Origin: Nitrosomonadales bacterium
Lineage (GTDB): Bacteria > Pseudomonadota > Gammaproteobacteria > Burkholderiales > Gallionellaceae
DNA length: 64,000 nt
Direction: 5' to 3'
Assembly (NCBI GenBank): GCA_016721605.1
Contig: JADKHS010000007.1
Span: 62,001 to 126,000, forward strand
Shown here piece after piece: positions 53,966 through 63,638 of the stretch. Position 1 is the first letter of the stretch; every line of letters starts with the position of its first letter. Below the pieces are notes generated by a model, which did no database searches, was not told the origin of the DNA, and saw only the letters and a list, made by a program, of their open reading frames with translations. Made by a program: the position numbers and the translations under genes.

Positions 53966-55393
53966 TTAGAGTGATTTACGAAGATTAACCGGGAGGATGT
54001 TCAGCAATTCCCGGTATTTTGCCACGGTACGCCGGGCAACCAATATGCCCTGCTGTGCCAGGATTCCAGACATGCGGCTATCGGTTAGGGGATGGCGTGC
54101 ATCTTCCTGGTCGACAAGCTGCTTGATGAGCGCGCGGATCGCCGTGGAGGAACACGTGCCACCACTTTCGGTCGCAATTCCGCTACAGAAAAAGTACTTG
54201 AGTTCATAAATACCGCGCGGAGTAAGCATAAATTTTTGCGTAGTCACGCGGGAGACGGTGGATTCATGCAATTCGAGCTGTTCCGCGATTTCACGCAGCA
54301 CCAGCGGACGCATGGCAGTTTCACCGTGCTCGAGAAAACTAAATTGACGATCGACAATAGTCTGCGACACACGCAAAATAGTATCGAAACGCTGCTGTAA
54401 GTTTTTGATAAACCAGCGCGCTTCTTGCAATTGGCCGGACAGTTGCTGTGCGTTTTTTTCATTACCCTGTTGCAAAATGTTGGCGTACATTTGGTTAACA
54501 CGCAGGCGGGGCATAGCGCCCTGGTTCAGGCGTACATGCCAGCTACCGTGACGGTATTCTACCACCACGTCAGGCACAACATAATCTGCAGCCCGCTGTT
54601 CAAATTCAGCGCCAGGCCTTGGTTGCAAATGGGTGATAAGTGATTGTACGGTGCGCAATGCATCATCGTCACAGCGAAGAAGTTTTTTCAGCTTGGCAAA
54701 GTCATGCGCCCCCAATAGGTTGAGGTGCTGCGTCACCAAGCGTAGAGCCAAATCACGGCCCGGGGTATCTTCCGGGAGGGCTTTGAGTTGTAGAGCCAAA
54801 CATTCACTTAAGGTACGTGCGGCTATACCTGGCTGATCCAGGTGCTGTAATTGAACCAGGGCAGTTTCCAAATCATCCAGGGTAATGTCGAGTTCCTGTG
54901 GCAGCATTTCGGCAATTTCTTCCAACGGCTGCGCCAAATAACCGTTGACATCCAATGCATCGATCAGCAGACCGATAATTTGTCGGTCGCGCACATCGTG
55001 CTGGCTCATATTTAACTGCCAGATGAGATGTTCACGCAGACTGGGCGTCTCTGCCGCAACTTCACCACGAACTTCTTTTTCATCATCCGGCCCGCTTGCT
55101 GCTGAAAAAGAAGGCTCATTCCAGTCATCTTTTACCCAGTCTTCGTCGCCCTGTTGCGATATCTCATCTTTTACTTCGGTGCTATCTACAACGGAGGTAG
55201 AGGCCGCATCTCCATGTGCATAGGGTTGCATCGCGTCTTCATCTTCACGTTCGAGCAATGGATTTTCGTCCAGCAAGCGTGCCACCTCTTGGTTGACTTC
55301 CAGAGTGGAGAGTTGCAACAGGCGTATGGCTTGCTGTAACTGGGGGGTAAGCGTCAGCTGCTGGGATTGCTTAAGTTGTAACGTGGGTTTCAT
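53966..55393 (-). CDS. rpoN: RNA polymerase sigma-54 factor
   Basis: 475 residues from the ATG at 55393 (MKPTLQLKQSQQLTLTPQLQ, the glutamine-rich region I). An acidic region II follows (DEDAMQPYAHGDA), then the core-binding domain, and the C-terminal RpoN box ARRTVAKYRELLNILP, which contacts the -24 promoter element. The upstream in-frame ATG at 55411 does not match family starts. It recognises -24/-12 promoters together with enhancer-binding proteins. Confidence 0.97.
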   Translation of the reverse strand: MKPTLQLKQSQQLTLTPQLQQAIRLLQLSTLEVNQEVARLLDENPLLEREDEDAMQPYAHGDAASTSVVDSTEVKDEISQQGDEDWVKDDWNEPSFSAASGPDDEKEVRGEVAAETPSLREHLIWQLNMSQHDVRDRQIIGLLIDALDVNGYLAQPLEEIAEMLPQELDITLDDLETALVQLQHLDQPGIAARTLSECLALQLKALPEDTPGRDLALRLVTQHLNLLGAHDFAKLKKLLRCDDDALRTVQSLITHLQPRPGAEFEQRAADYVVPDVVVEYRHGSWHVRLNQGAMPRLRVNQMYANILQQGNEKNAQQLSGQLQEARWFIKNLQQRFDTILRVSQTIVDRQFSFLEHGETAMRPLVLREIAEQLELHESTVSRVTTQKFMLTPRGIYELKYFFCSGIATESGGTCSSTAIRALIKQLVDQEDARHPLTDSRMSGILAQQGILVARRTVAKYRELLNILPVNLRKSL

Positions 55394-55431
55394 TACGCAA
55401 TTTACGGACAAGAGCGGCGCATAGTGTGTAT

Positions 55432-56154
55432 TTATAGTTTGAAATGCTCGCCGAGATATACTTTTCTCACACCTTCATTATAAATGATTTCATCGGGTTT
55501 ACCTTCTGCCATTACCGACCCGGCATTAATAATATAGGCACGGTCACAGATTCCCAATGTTTCGCGAACATTGTGGTCAGTGATCAACACACCGATACCA
55601 CGTTCTTTAAGAAAACGAATGATTTTCTGAATATCCAGCACCGCAATCGGATCTACTCCCGCAAAGGGTTCATCCAATAGAATGAAGCGTGGGTTGGTGG
55701 CCAGCGCACGGGCGATTTCAACTCGCCGCCGCTCACCCCCGGACAGGCTGATTGCTGGGTTGTTGCGTATATGGGTGATATGCAGATCCTCCATCAACTC
55801 ATCCTGCCGTGCTTGAATTTCATCGTTATCGTAATCTTGTAATTCCAGCACAGCCTGAATATTTTGCGCGACCGTTAAACGGCGAAAAATAGACGCTTCC
55901 TGCGGCAGATAGCCCAACCCCAAACGTGCACGGCGATGGATGGGAAGATGCGTAACATTCTGTCCATTGATGAAAATATCGCCCCCGTCCGCAGCCACCA
56001 GCCCAACAATCATGTAGAAGCAAGTGGTCTTTCCAGCACCATTGGGCCCTAACAGGCCGACCACTTCGCCGCTCTGTACTGCCAGGGAAACATCGTGCAC
56101 TACGGTACGGGAACGATAGCGTTTTTTCAGTGCAACGGCGCGCAGCTCGCTCAT
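55432..56154 (-). CDS. lptB: LPS export ABC transporter ATP-binding protein
   Basis: 240 residues. Walker A GLLGPNGAGKTTCFYMIVG, Q-loop GYLPQEASIFRRLTVAQNIQ, signature SLSGGERRRVEIARALATNP, Walker B FILLDEPFAGVDPIAVLDIQ. It powers LPS transport with LptFG/LptC. It overlaps lptA by 4 bases. Confidence 0.97.
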   Translation of the reverse strand: MSELRAVALKKRYRSRTVVHDVSLAVQSGEVVGLLGPNGAGKTTCFYMIVGLVAADGGDIFINGQNVTHLPIHRRARLGLGYLPQEASIFRRLTVAQNIQAVLELQDYDNDEIQARQDELMEDLHITHIRNNPAISLSGGERRRVEIARALATNPRFILLDEPFAGVDPIAVLDIQKIIRFLKERGIGVLITDHNVRETLGICDRAYIINAGSVMAEGKPDEIIYNEGVRKVYLGEHFKL

Positions 56155-56723
56155 TGATGTTCGTTAGGCTTGGTTAATGTCGATGTCGGCTTAATTAACA
56201 AGGGTTCACCGACTGAAGAACGCTTGTTTTTAGGTTGGATAATAGCGCGCACGCGCCCCTTATTGGAAGTACCGTTCACTTGGAATACTTCAGTTCTTGA
56301 GTTATAGGTAATATGTTCCCCACGTACCTCATCCTGATCCTGTTTCAGGCGCGCCTGGCCAAAGAAGTCTATGCTTGCCGTTTGGGTGTCATATTCAATG
56401 CGCTCACCATATCCTTCCACATATCCGCTGGCATTATCGCGCTTCTGGCGAAAACTGGCGGGTTGCCCGGTTGCCGTACCGTGCTTGAATCCTTCCTTGT
56501 CCTGTACCACAACAATTTTGTCGGCGTTAACAATCATCGTGCCCTGGGTAAGCTGCACCTTGCCTTCGAAGACGCTGATTTGTTTGATATCGTCAATACT
56601 GAGCTGATTCGCTTCCAAATGCATCGGTTTGTCACGGTCAGCAAGTTCAGCTTGGCTGGTTGGCGCATGGCAGATAAGCCCTATGCAAAACAGGGTGGCG
56701 TATTTAATTTTTGTCGGGCGCAT
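56151..56723 (-). CDS. lptA: LPS transport periplasmic protein
   Basis: 190 residues from the ATG at 56723, chosen because the signal peptide (ATLFCIGLICHAPTSQAE) then starts correctly. The OstA domain has MHLEANQLSIDDIKQISVFE, GTMIVNADKIVVVQD and FQVNGTSNKGRVRAIIQPK. It bridges the periplasm between LptC and LptD. Its start lies inside lptC, so translation is coupled. Confidence 0.95.
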   Translation of the reverse strand: MRPTKIKYATLFCIGLICHAPTSQAELADRDKPMHLEANQLSIDDIKQISVFEGKVQLTQGTMIVNADKIVVVQDKEGFKHGTATGQPASFRQKRDNASGYVEGYGERIEYDTQTASIDFFGQARLKQDQDEVRGEHITYNSRTEVFQVNGTSNKGRVRAIIQPKNKRSSVGEPLLIKPTSTLTKPNEHQ

Positions 56724-57297
56724 ATTCGCTTTTAACTTGCGCAAGCAATTTTACTATGCGCGCTTTATTATCAAATTTCATACCTACTGCACGCACAATG
56801 TTACGTCCGTCAACCATCATTACCGGTTGGTCTGTTTCAGCTAAGCCACGGTCAGGGATAACATGCAGATAAGCCGTGGTGAATGTCATCTCTCTTTGCG
56901 TAGAACTAGCGGTACTCACGATTTTTACATTATCGCGTAAAAATATTTCATCACCCTTGCCTGACACCATTCCATTATTTGCATAGGTATACACGGGTGG
57001 GCGGTCTAAATCAAAGCTGGTGAATTCAGGAGCGTCCAGATACGTACTATCATTATCTGGGTAATGCAGCATTTTTTGTGCAGCCATTACGAAATGCGGT
57101 TTACCCTGTTCATTAAGCGTGGTGGCGACAAACCTACTAACGATAAAATCTGGGTCGTGGCGCTTACTGCTGTCAGGAATTACCGGTAGTGGCTGTAATT
57201 GCTGGCTCAGCCAATAAACTGCGGCCAGCAGCAACAATAACAGCGGTAATCCGGTAAACCAAGCGCGCAAACGGTCAGTGACGATTGAGTGACTCAT
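56704..57297 (-). CDS. lptC: LPS export system protein LptC
   Basis: 197 residues. One N-terminal transmembrane helix (GLPLLLLLLAAVYWLSQQLQ) anchors a periplasmic beta-jellyroll with FIVSRFVATTLNEQGKPHFV, YLDAPEFTSFDLDRPPVY and the family's GDEIFLRDNVKI. It passes LPS from LptFG to LptA. It overlaps kdsC upstream by 4 bases and lptA downstream by 20. Confidence 0.93.
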   Translation of the reverse strand: MSHSIVTDRLRAWFTGLPLLLLLLAAVYWLSQQLQPLPVIPDSSKRHDPDFIVSRFVATTLNEQGKPHFVMAAQKMLHYPDNDSTYLDAPEFTSFDLDRPPVYTYANNGMVSGKGDEIFLRDNVKIVSTASSTQREMTFTTAYLHVIPDRGLAETDQPVMMVDGRNIVRAVGMKFDNKARIVKLLAQVKSEYAPDKN

Positions 57298-57815
57298 GCC
57301 AAGTAAGGCGCAAGTTGCGCGTCTAGTGTGCCCTGCGCCGACATCAACAATTCACATGCTTCACGTACCGCGCCATGCCCGCCGCCACGCTCGGTGACAT
57401 AGTGGGCGCGGTCACGCACGATTTGTGGCGCATTCGGTACGCTGATAGCCAACCCGACACGAAGCATTACCGGCAAGTCCATCACGTCGTCACCCATAAA
57501 AGCGACGGCATCCAATGGCAATTTAAGTTGAACAAGCATTTTTTGCATGCTGGCCAGCTTGTCATGGACACCCTGATACAGGTGCGAAATACCGAGATGG
57601 TGCGCGCGTAGCTCTACACAACGGGAAGTCCGGCCAGTAATGATGGCCAGTTCCACACCGGATGCTTTAAGCATTTTTAAACCATGCCCATCAAGCGAAT
57701 TGAACCGCTTAAACTCTTCACCCGAGTCGGTTAAATAAAGCCCACCATCTGTCATGATTCCATCTACATCAAAAGCAATGAGACGAATGGATTGCGCCCG
57801 GCCTAACGACATCAA
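57294..57815 (-). CDS. kdsC: 3-deoxy-D-manno-octulosonate 8-phosphate phosphatase
   Basis: 173 residues. HAD motif I is LIAFDVDGIMTDGGLYLTD, motif II LAIITGRTS, motif III/IV VAFMGDDVMDLPVMLRVGLA. A C-terminal HYVTERGGGHGAVREACELL is the KdsC tail. It releases KDO from KDO-8-phosphate. It is the second gene of the kdsD-kdsC-lptCAB operon, with 4-base overlaps on both sides. Confidence 0.96.
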   Translation of the reverse strand: MMSLGRAQSIRLIAFDVDGIMTDGGLYLTDSGEEFKRFNSLDGHGLKMLKASGVELAIITGRTSRCVELRAHHLGISHLYQGVHDKLASMQKMLVQLKLPLDAVAFMGDDVMDLPVMLRVGLAISVPNAPQIVRDRAHYVTERGGGHGAVREACELLMSAQGTLDAQLAPYLA

Positions 57816-58798
57816 ATCACCTTCGCACGCAGCAAATCATGCATATTCAAGGCGCCTACCAACTTATTGCTGGTGTCTGTCACCAGCATCTGGCTAATGT
57901 TATATTGCTCCATCACCCGCACCGCTTCTGCTGCCAGTGCATCCGGCGCAATACTGCGCGGACTGCGCGACATGACAGTGCTGATTAAAGTGGTCGTGAA
58001 GTCAACATGCTTCTCCAATGTGCGGCGTAAATCCCCATCAGTATAGATACCCAGAACTTGCCGGGCATCATCTACTATGGCGGTCATACCCAACCCTTTG
58101 CGCGAGATTTCCAATACTGCCTCGGCCAGGGTCGCATTTTGATTCACTGCAGGAATCCCCTTGCCGGAATGCATAATGTCACGCACATGGGTAAGCAGAC
58201 GGCGGCCCAAGCTTCCACCAGGGTGCGAACGGGCAAAATCTTCCTCCCCAAACCCTTTGGCATCCAGCAGCGCCACGGCCAGTGCATCGCCCAATGCCAG
58301 CGCTGCCGTGGTGCTGGCAGTGGGCGCAAGTCCCAACGGACAAGCCTCCTTGTCCACCGCAGCATCGAGATGCGCATCCGATGCCTCTGCCAAGCTGGAT
58401 CGTGGATTGCCTGTCAGGCTAATCAGCCGTGCCCCCTGGCGTTTAATGACTGGCACTATAGTGAGTAATTCCTGACTTTCTCCGGAATATGACAACGCAA
58501 TAAACACATCTTTAGCGGTAATCATCCCTAAATCGCCGTGGCTAGCTTCGGCAGGATGTACAAAATACGCTGGAGTACCCGTGCTAGACAGTGTAGCGGC
58601 GATCTTGCGCGCAATATGGCCAGACTTACCCATGCCGCTTACAATTACACGGCCTTCGCAAGCTAAAATGATATTTAACGCCTGTAGAAAATTTTCATCA
58701 ATCCGTTGCGTAAGCGCCAATACAGCTGCTGCTTCAATGTGTAATACTTCGCGGGCTAAATCAAGCGCGCGCGGGGTGGCAAGGATAGCTTCGTTCAT
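57812..58798 (-). CDS. kdsD: Arabinose-5-phosphate isomerase
   Basis: 328 residues. The SIS domain (about residues 35-170) has GRVIVSGMGKSGHIARKIAA, FVHPAEASHGDLGMITAKDV and IALSYSGESQELLTIVPV. Two CBS domains follow (VRDIMHSGKGIPAVNQNATL; LISTVMSRSPRSIAPDALA). It makes arabinose 5-phosphate for KDO synthesis and starts the operon that runs to rapZ. Confidence 0.96.
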   Translation of the reverse strand: MNEAILATPRALDLAREVLHIEAAAVLALTQRIDENFLQALNIILACEGRVIVSGMGKSGHIARKIAATLSSTGTPAYFVHPAEASHGDLGMITAKDVFIALSYSGESQELLTIVPVIKRQGARLISLTGNPRSSLAEASDAHLDAAVDKEACPLGLAPTASTTAALALGDALAVALLDAKGFGEEDFARSHPGGSLGRRLLTHVRDIMHSGKGIPAVNQNATLAEAVLEISRKGLGMTAIVDDARQVLGIYTDGDLRRTLEKHVDFTTTLISTVMSRSPRSIAPDALAAEAVRVMEQYNISQMLVTDTSNKLVGALNMHDLLRAKVI

Positions 58799-58848
58799 GA
58801 TGGCGAATTATAACAGTGCCATTCGGTAGCGTCATTCTCTCATCGAAT

Positions 58849-60147
58849 TCACGACCCCATCCTAAGCAGGGCGGACTGCGCATGCGCATGCAAGCCCTCA
58901 CCCAGGGCCAGCACTGCCGCAATTTCGCCCAGCATCCCTGCGCCCTGCGCGGATACTTGAATCAAACTGCTGCGTTTCTGAAAGTCATACACTCCCAGCG
59001 GGGAAGAAAAACGTGCCGTGCCGGAGGTCGGCAGGACATGGTTAGGGCCAGCGCAATAATCACCAAGCGACTCGGAAGTATAACGACCCAAGAAAATCGC
59101 CCCGGCATGCTTGATTTTTGGCAGCCATTGCTGGGGATCGGCCACTGAAAGCTCCAGATGCTCCGGTGCTATACGGTTACTGATAACACAAGCCTCGTCC
59201 AAATCAACCACTTCAATCAAAGCACCGCGATTCTCTAATGCAGTGCGTATGATGTCACGGCGCGGCATCTGCGCCAGTAGACGATCTGCACTTTGCGCCA
59301 CGGCTGTGGCGAAAGCTGCATCCGGTGTCAACAGGATGGCCTGCGCTAATTCATCATGCTCTGCTTGAGAAAATAGATCCATCGCAATCCAGTCTGGATC
59401 GGTTTGTCCATCACAGATCACCAGAATCTCTGATGGCCCTGCCACCATATCAATACCAACTACGCCGAATACACGGCGCTTGGCGGCGGCCACGTAAGCG
59501 TTGCCGGGGCCGACGATTTTATCTACACGCGGCACGGTTGCCGTGCCATAAGCCAGCGCAGCAATCGCTTGCGCCCCGCCAATAGTGAACACCCGATCCA
59601 CTCCAGCCAAATGGGCTGCTGCCAGTACCAGCGCGTTTCGCATTCCGTCTGGGGTCGGCACTACCATAATGAGTTCGCCCACCCCAGCCACTTTCGCCGG
59701 TAGTGCATTCATCAGTACTGACGATGGATAGGCAGCTTTACCGCCCGGTACATACAGACCAACCCGATCCAATGGCGTAATCTGCTGACCGAGCAAGGTG
59801 CCATCCGCCTCGGTATAACTCCATGAAACTTGCAACTGCTTTTGATGATAAGCGGTAACGCGCTGTGCGGCCTGCTCCAGCGCGGTGCGCTGTGCGGCGG
59901 GCAATCCCTCAAAAGCGGCACGCAAAACAGCCGGTGGCAGTTCCAGTGCCGCACTATCATGCACCTCCATGCGATCGAAGCGTCGGGTGTATTCGAGCAG
60001 GGCCACATCGCCGCGTGTACGCACATCCGCCAGAATAGCCGCCACAGTCTCATCCAGCTGGTGATCCTGGGTCGCCTCGAAAGCCAGCAGACTATCCAGT
60101 TGCATATTGAAATCTGGCTGCCGCGTGGAAAGCCGTTTGATGTTCAT
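58849..60147 (-). CDS. hisD: Histidinol dehydrogenase
   Basis: 432 residues, normal. GLYVPGGKAAYPSSVLMNAL, IGGAQAIAALAYGTATVPRV, DKIVGPGNAYVAAAKRRVFG and SEILVICDGQTDPDWIAMDL are the HisD motifs; YCAGPNHVLPTSGTARFSSP is near the C-terminus. It carries out the last two steps of histidine synthesis. It overlaps hisG by 4 bases. Confidence 0.97.
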   Translation of the reverse strand: MNIKRLSTRQPDFNMQLDSLLAFEATQDHQLDETVAAILADVRTRGDVALLEYTRRFDRMEVHDSAALELPPAVLRAAFEGLPAAQRTALEQAAQRVTAYHQKQLQVSWSYTEADGTLLGQQITPLDRVGLYVPGGKAAYPSSVLMNALPAKVAGVGELIMVVPTPDGMRNALVLAAAHLAGVDRVFTIGGAQAIAALAYGTATVPRVDKIVGPGNAYVAAAKRRVFGVVGIDMVAGPSEILVICDGQTDPDWIAMDLFSQAEHDELAQAILLTPDAAFATAVAQSADRLLAQMPRRDIIRTALENRGALIEVVDLDEACVISNRIAPEHLELSVADPQQWLPKIKHAGAIFLGRYTSESLGDYCAGPNHVLPTSGTARFSSPLGVYDFQKRSSLIQVSAQGAGMLGEIAAVLALGEGLHAHAQSALLRMGS

Positions 60148-60782
60148 TGGACTACCGCCAAGGAAAATGCGTCCAGCATGGGCTGAATAGCCGCATGTTT
60201 GAGTTTAAGTGAGGCCTGATTCACCACTAGGCGCGAGGAAATCGCAGAGATCTCTTCTACCGCCTTGAGGTGATTGGCCTTCAGTGTGTTGCCGCTGCTG
60301 ACCAAGTCCACGATTGCATCTGACAAACCGACCAGTGGTGCCAACTCCATCGAACCATACAATTTGATCAAATCCACATGCACCCCTTTAGCCGCAAAAT
60401 GCTCGCGCGCAGTCTGCAAGTATTTGGTCGCCACGCGCAGGCGCGCGCCCTGACGTACTGCTGATTCATAATCAAAATCATTCCTTACTGCCACCATCAT
60501 GCGGCAACGCGCAATATTCAAATCCAGCGGCTGGTACAAACCGATGCCGCCATGCTCGTCAAGCACATCCTTGCCCGCGATCCCCAAATCAGCAGCGCCG
60601 TATTGCACATAGGTCGGCACATCGGAAGCACGCACGATAATAAGACGTACGTCCGCTCGATTGGTGGATAAAATCAACTTGCGCGTAGGCTCCGGCGCTT
60701 CCAGCGGCGTAATGCCCGCCGCCTGCAACAACGGGACGGTCTCTTCAAAGATGCGCCCTTTGGATAAGGCGATGGTAATCAT
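60144..60782 (-). CDS. hisG: ATP phosphoribosyltransferase, short form
   Basis: 212 residues. ITIALSKGRIFEETVPLLQA, VQYGAADLGIAGKDVLDEHG and the PRPP motif IVDLVSSGNTLKANHL are present. The length is that of the short HisG, which lacks the C-terminal regulatory domain and needs HisZ; hisZ is not in this window. It catalyses the first step of histidine synthesis. Confidence 0.96.
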   Translation of the reverse strand: MITIALSKGRIFEETVPLLQAAGITPLEAPEPTRKLILSTNRADVRLIIVRASDVPTYVQYGAADLGIAGKDVLDEHGGIGLYQPLDLNIARCRMMVAVRNDFDYESAVRQGARLRVATKYLQTAREHFAAKGVHVDLIKLYGSMELAPLVGLSDAIVDLVSSGNTLKANHLKAVEEISAISSRLVVNQASLKLKHAAIQPMLDAFSLAVVQ

Positions 60783-60796
60783 GGGGTATCTTTCAT

Positions 60797-62047
60797 TTAA
60801 TTGATACGAAATATGTTCGCTCCGAGTTGCGACAGTTTTATCTCTATATGTTCATAACCACGGTCCAGATGATAAATGCGATCTATCACGGTCTCACCCT
60901 GCGCCACCAATCCGGCAATAACCAGACATGCAGATGCACGCAAATCCGTTGCCATCACTGTTGCGCCTTCCAGATGATCGACCCCGTGAACCAAGGCAGT
61001 ATTACCTTCCACGTCTATCCTTGTACCCAAACGGCGCAATTCTTGCACATGCATAAAACGGTTTTCAAAAATCGTTTCCACTACCATCGCGCTGCCATCG
61101 GCAATAACATTCAACGCCATAAATTGTGCTTGCATATCAGTCGGGAATGCTGGATACGGCGCAGTACGTACGTTCACCGATCTGGGCCGACCCGTCATGT
61201 CCAAATGGATGCCCTCACTATCGCTACGGATACGCGCGCCGGCTTCAGTGAGCTTTTCCAACACAGCATCGAGGATATCCGCTCGGGTATCGCGTAACAC
61301 GATGCTACCGCCCGTTGCCGCTGCCGCCACTAGAAAAGTCCCACTCTCGATACGATCCGGCATGATGCGATGGGCTGCACCGTGCAATTTGTCCACACCG
61401 GTTATGACAATCGTGTGGCTGCCGGCTCCCTCTATTTTCGCACCCATTGCAATCAAGCAATGCGCCAAATCCACCACCTCCGGTTCGCGCGCCGCATTTT
61501 CCAGCACCGTGACCCCTTCTGCCAAAGCAGCGGCCATCATCAAATTTTCTGTGCTGGTCACACTGACGATATCGAATAAAATTCGTGCGCCCTTGAGGCG
61601 TTTTGCCTGCGCATGTATATAGCCATGCTCAATGAAAATTTGAGCGCCCATTGCCTGCAGGCCCTTGATGTGAATATCGACGGGACGCGAACCAATGGCG
61701 CAACCACCTGGCATGGATACACGCGCCTCGCCGAAGCGCGCTACCAGAGGGCCTAACACTAGCACTGCGGCGCGCATGGTCTTTACCATGTCATACGGCG
61801 CTTCCAGCTTATCCACTTGCGCACCGTGCAAAGCCATCTCGTCACCTTGTACAGCGACCTTCACACCCATCTGCTCCAACAATTTACGCATGGTTGCGAT
61901 GTCTTGCAAATCCGGTATGTTGCTTAATTGCAAAACATCACCCGTCAACAGGCTGGCACACATAATAGGCAACGCCGCGTTCTTGGCACCAGAAATACGC
62001 ACTTCGCCGCGCAATGGAATACCACCTTGTACAACTAATTTTTGCAT
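60797..62047 (-). CDS. murA: UDP-N-acetylglucosamine 1-carboxyvinyltransferase
   Basis: 416 residues. GGIPLRGEVRISGAKNAALP begins the protein; the active-site Cys targeted by fosfomycin is present in SMPGGCAIGSRPVDIHIKGL. AGTFL-type RIESGTFLVAAAATGG and the C-terminal ADLRASACLVIAGLVAQGET fit MurA. It commits UDP-GlcNAc to peptidoglycan synthesis. BolA, often next to murA in related genomes, is absent from the 60-base gap upstream. Confidence 0.97.
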   Translation of the reverse strand: MQKLVVQGGIPLRGEVRISGAKNAALPIMCASLLTGDVLQLSNIPDLQDIATMRKLLEQMGVKVAVQGDEMALHGAQVDKLEAPYDMVKTMRAAVLVLGPLVARFGEARVSMPGGCAIGSRPVDIHIKGLQAMGAQIFIEHGYIHAQAKRLKGARILFDIVSVTSTENLMMAAALAEGVTVLENAAREPEVVDLAHCLIAMGAKIEGAGSHTIVITGVDKLHGAAHRIMPDRIESGTFLVAAAATGGSIVLRDTRADILDAVLEKLTEAGARIRSDSEGIHLDMTGRPRSVNVRTAPYPAFPTDMQAQFMALNVIADGSAMVVETIFENRFMHVQELRRLGTRIDVEGNTALVHGVDHLEGATVMATDLRASACLVIAGLVAQGETVIDRIYHLDRGYEHIEIKLSQLGANIFRIN

Positions 62048-62107
62048 GCTGGCATCTTTAAAAATCCCGATTTCATCTTAATGTATTCTTTCCATGCGTT
62101 CGTTATG

Positions 62108-62872
62108 TCAGTACCGCAATTTATATCCCGATTTTAACAACCCCAAAGACAACAGCGTTAGGCCAAACATACACCCGCCCGCCACCATCAAACTCACCCA
62201 AGGAGAAATGTCCGACACGCCGAAAAATCCATAACGAAAACCGTCTATCATATAAAAAAATGGGTTAAAACGCGACAACGCCTGCCAAAAAGGCGGCAGC
62301 GAGTGTATGGAATAGAATACGCCGGACAAAAAAGTCAACGGCATGATAATGAAATTCTGGAAGCCTGCGAGTTGATCAAATTTTTCTGCCCACATCCCGG
62401 CCACCACCCCTAGTGAGCCAAGCATCGCGCTACCGAGAACAGCAAACAATATAATCCAGATTGGAAACAGCAATGGCGGCTGGGCAAACCACAGTGCGGC
62501 CAAATATACGCCTATGCCGACCACCAAACCGCGCAGCATGGAAGCGAGCACATATGCCGCAAAGAATTACCAATAGGCAATCGGCGCCAGCAGCACAAAC
62601 ACGATATTGCCAGTAATCTTGGACTGAATCAGGCTGGAAGAGCTGTTGGCAAAAGCGTTCTGCAACATTGCCATCATCATCAGTCCCGGAATAAGGAAGG
62701 CAGTGTAATGTACCCCCGGATACACCTCGACATGCTGTGCCAGCACATGCGAAAAAATCAGCAGATAGAGCAATGCCGTCAACACGGGAGCCAGCACGGT
62801 CTGGAAGCCCACCTTCCACACCCGGAATACCTCCTTGTAGAGCAGACTGTAAAAACTCAACGCCCGCCTCAC
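62108..62872 (-). CDS. ABC-2 type exporter permease with in-frame stop
   Basis: The frame starts at the ATG at 62872 (overlapping the ATPase stop) and reads FYSLLYKEVFRVWKVGFQTV, LIPGLMMMAMLQNAFANSSS and SKITGNIVFVLLAPIAYW. It then meets TAA at 62567-62569 and continues in the same frame FFAAYVLASMLRGLVVGIGV, IMPLTFLSGVFYSIHSLP to 62108. Together about 254 residues match the YadH-type permeases. A GAA/GAG-to-TAA change would explain the stop. With the ATPase also damaged, the transporter is probably inactive, though a miscalled base is possible. Confidence 0.8.
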
Positions 62873-63625
62873 TGCACGGTCCGTCCCACCAAACGCAGAA
62901 AAACTTCTTCCAAATCAGGCTGCTGCAAGGTCATCTCCTGTACCGTGGTTCCAGCCACACGCAGTTCCGCCAGCATTGACTCCAATGCTTGATAGGATGG
63001 CAATGTCAGTAGGTAATCACCGTCCGTCTGTTCGACCACTTGCGGCAGTAATGTGGCCGGTAAATAACCCGCGAGTTTCAACCTGACGCGACAACCGGCC
63101 AGGCTACTAAGTAGATTGAGTGTACTATCCAACGCTACAATCCGGCCATGCTTGAGCATGGCAATCCGTGTGCATAAGGCTTCCGCTTCTTCCAAATAGT
63201 GGGTGGTTAACAGAATGGTATGCCCATCGCGGTTAAGCTGCTGAATGAAGCGCCATAGCGATTGGCGCAACTCCACGTCCCCCCCGGCAGTCGGTTCATC
63301 CAACACAATAACTGGCGGCTTATGCACCAAGGCCTGCGCCACCAACACACGGCGCTTCATACCACCGGACAGGCGGCGCATATTGGTATCGGCCTTACTG
63401 GTCAAATCCAAGTGGTGCATCACCTCATCGATCCAGGTGTCGTTATGACGTAATCCAAAAAACCAGACTGCATACGCAACGTTTCACGAACTGTGAAAAA
63501 AGGATCAAAGACCAGCTCTTGCGGCACCACACCCAACAAACGACGATACGCAAATCCACGCCATCTAGTGCTTGTAATTGGCCATAGCGTTTGCGTGCTT
63601 GACGCACATCAATGGCAGGTAACAT
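62869..63625 (-). pseudogene. YadG-type ABC ATPase lacking its Walker A region
   Basis: The ATG at 63625 opens MLPAIDVRQARKRYGQLQAL DGVDLR. At about 63552 the sequence jumps, in another frame, to RRLLGVVPQELVFDPFFTVR. The roughly 50-60 residues that should hold GxxGxGKST (Walker A) are absent. A further one-base loss in the T run near 63470 precedes IDEVMHHLDLTSKADTNMRR, the signature RLSGGMKRRVLVAQALVHKP and Walker B VIVLDEPTAGGDVELRQSLW. Without a P-loop it cannot hydrolyse ATP. It pairs with the permease at 62108-62872. Confidence 0.75.
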
Positions 63626-63638
63626 CAAATTGAATAGA

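Noticed and set aside
62048..62107. bolA between murA and the ABC permease.
   Set aside because: The gap is only 60 bases and contains no suitable frame.
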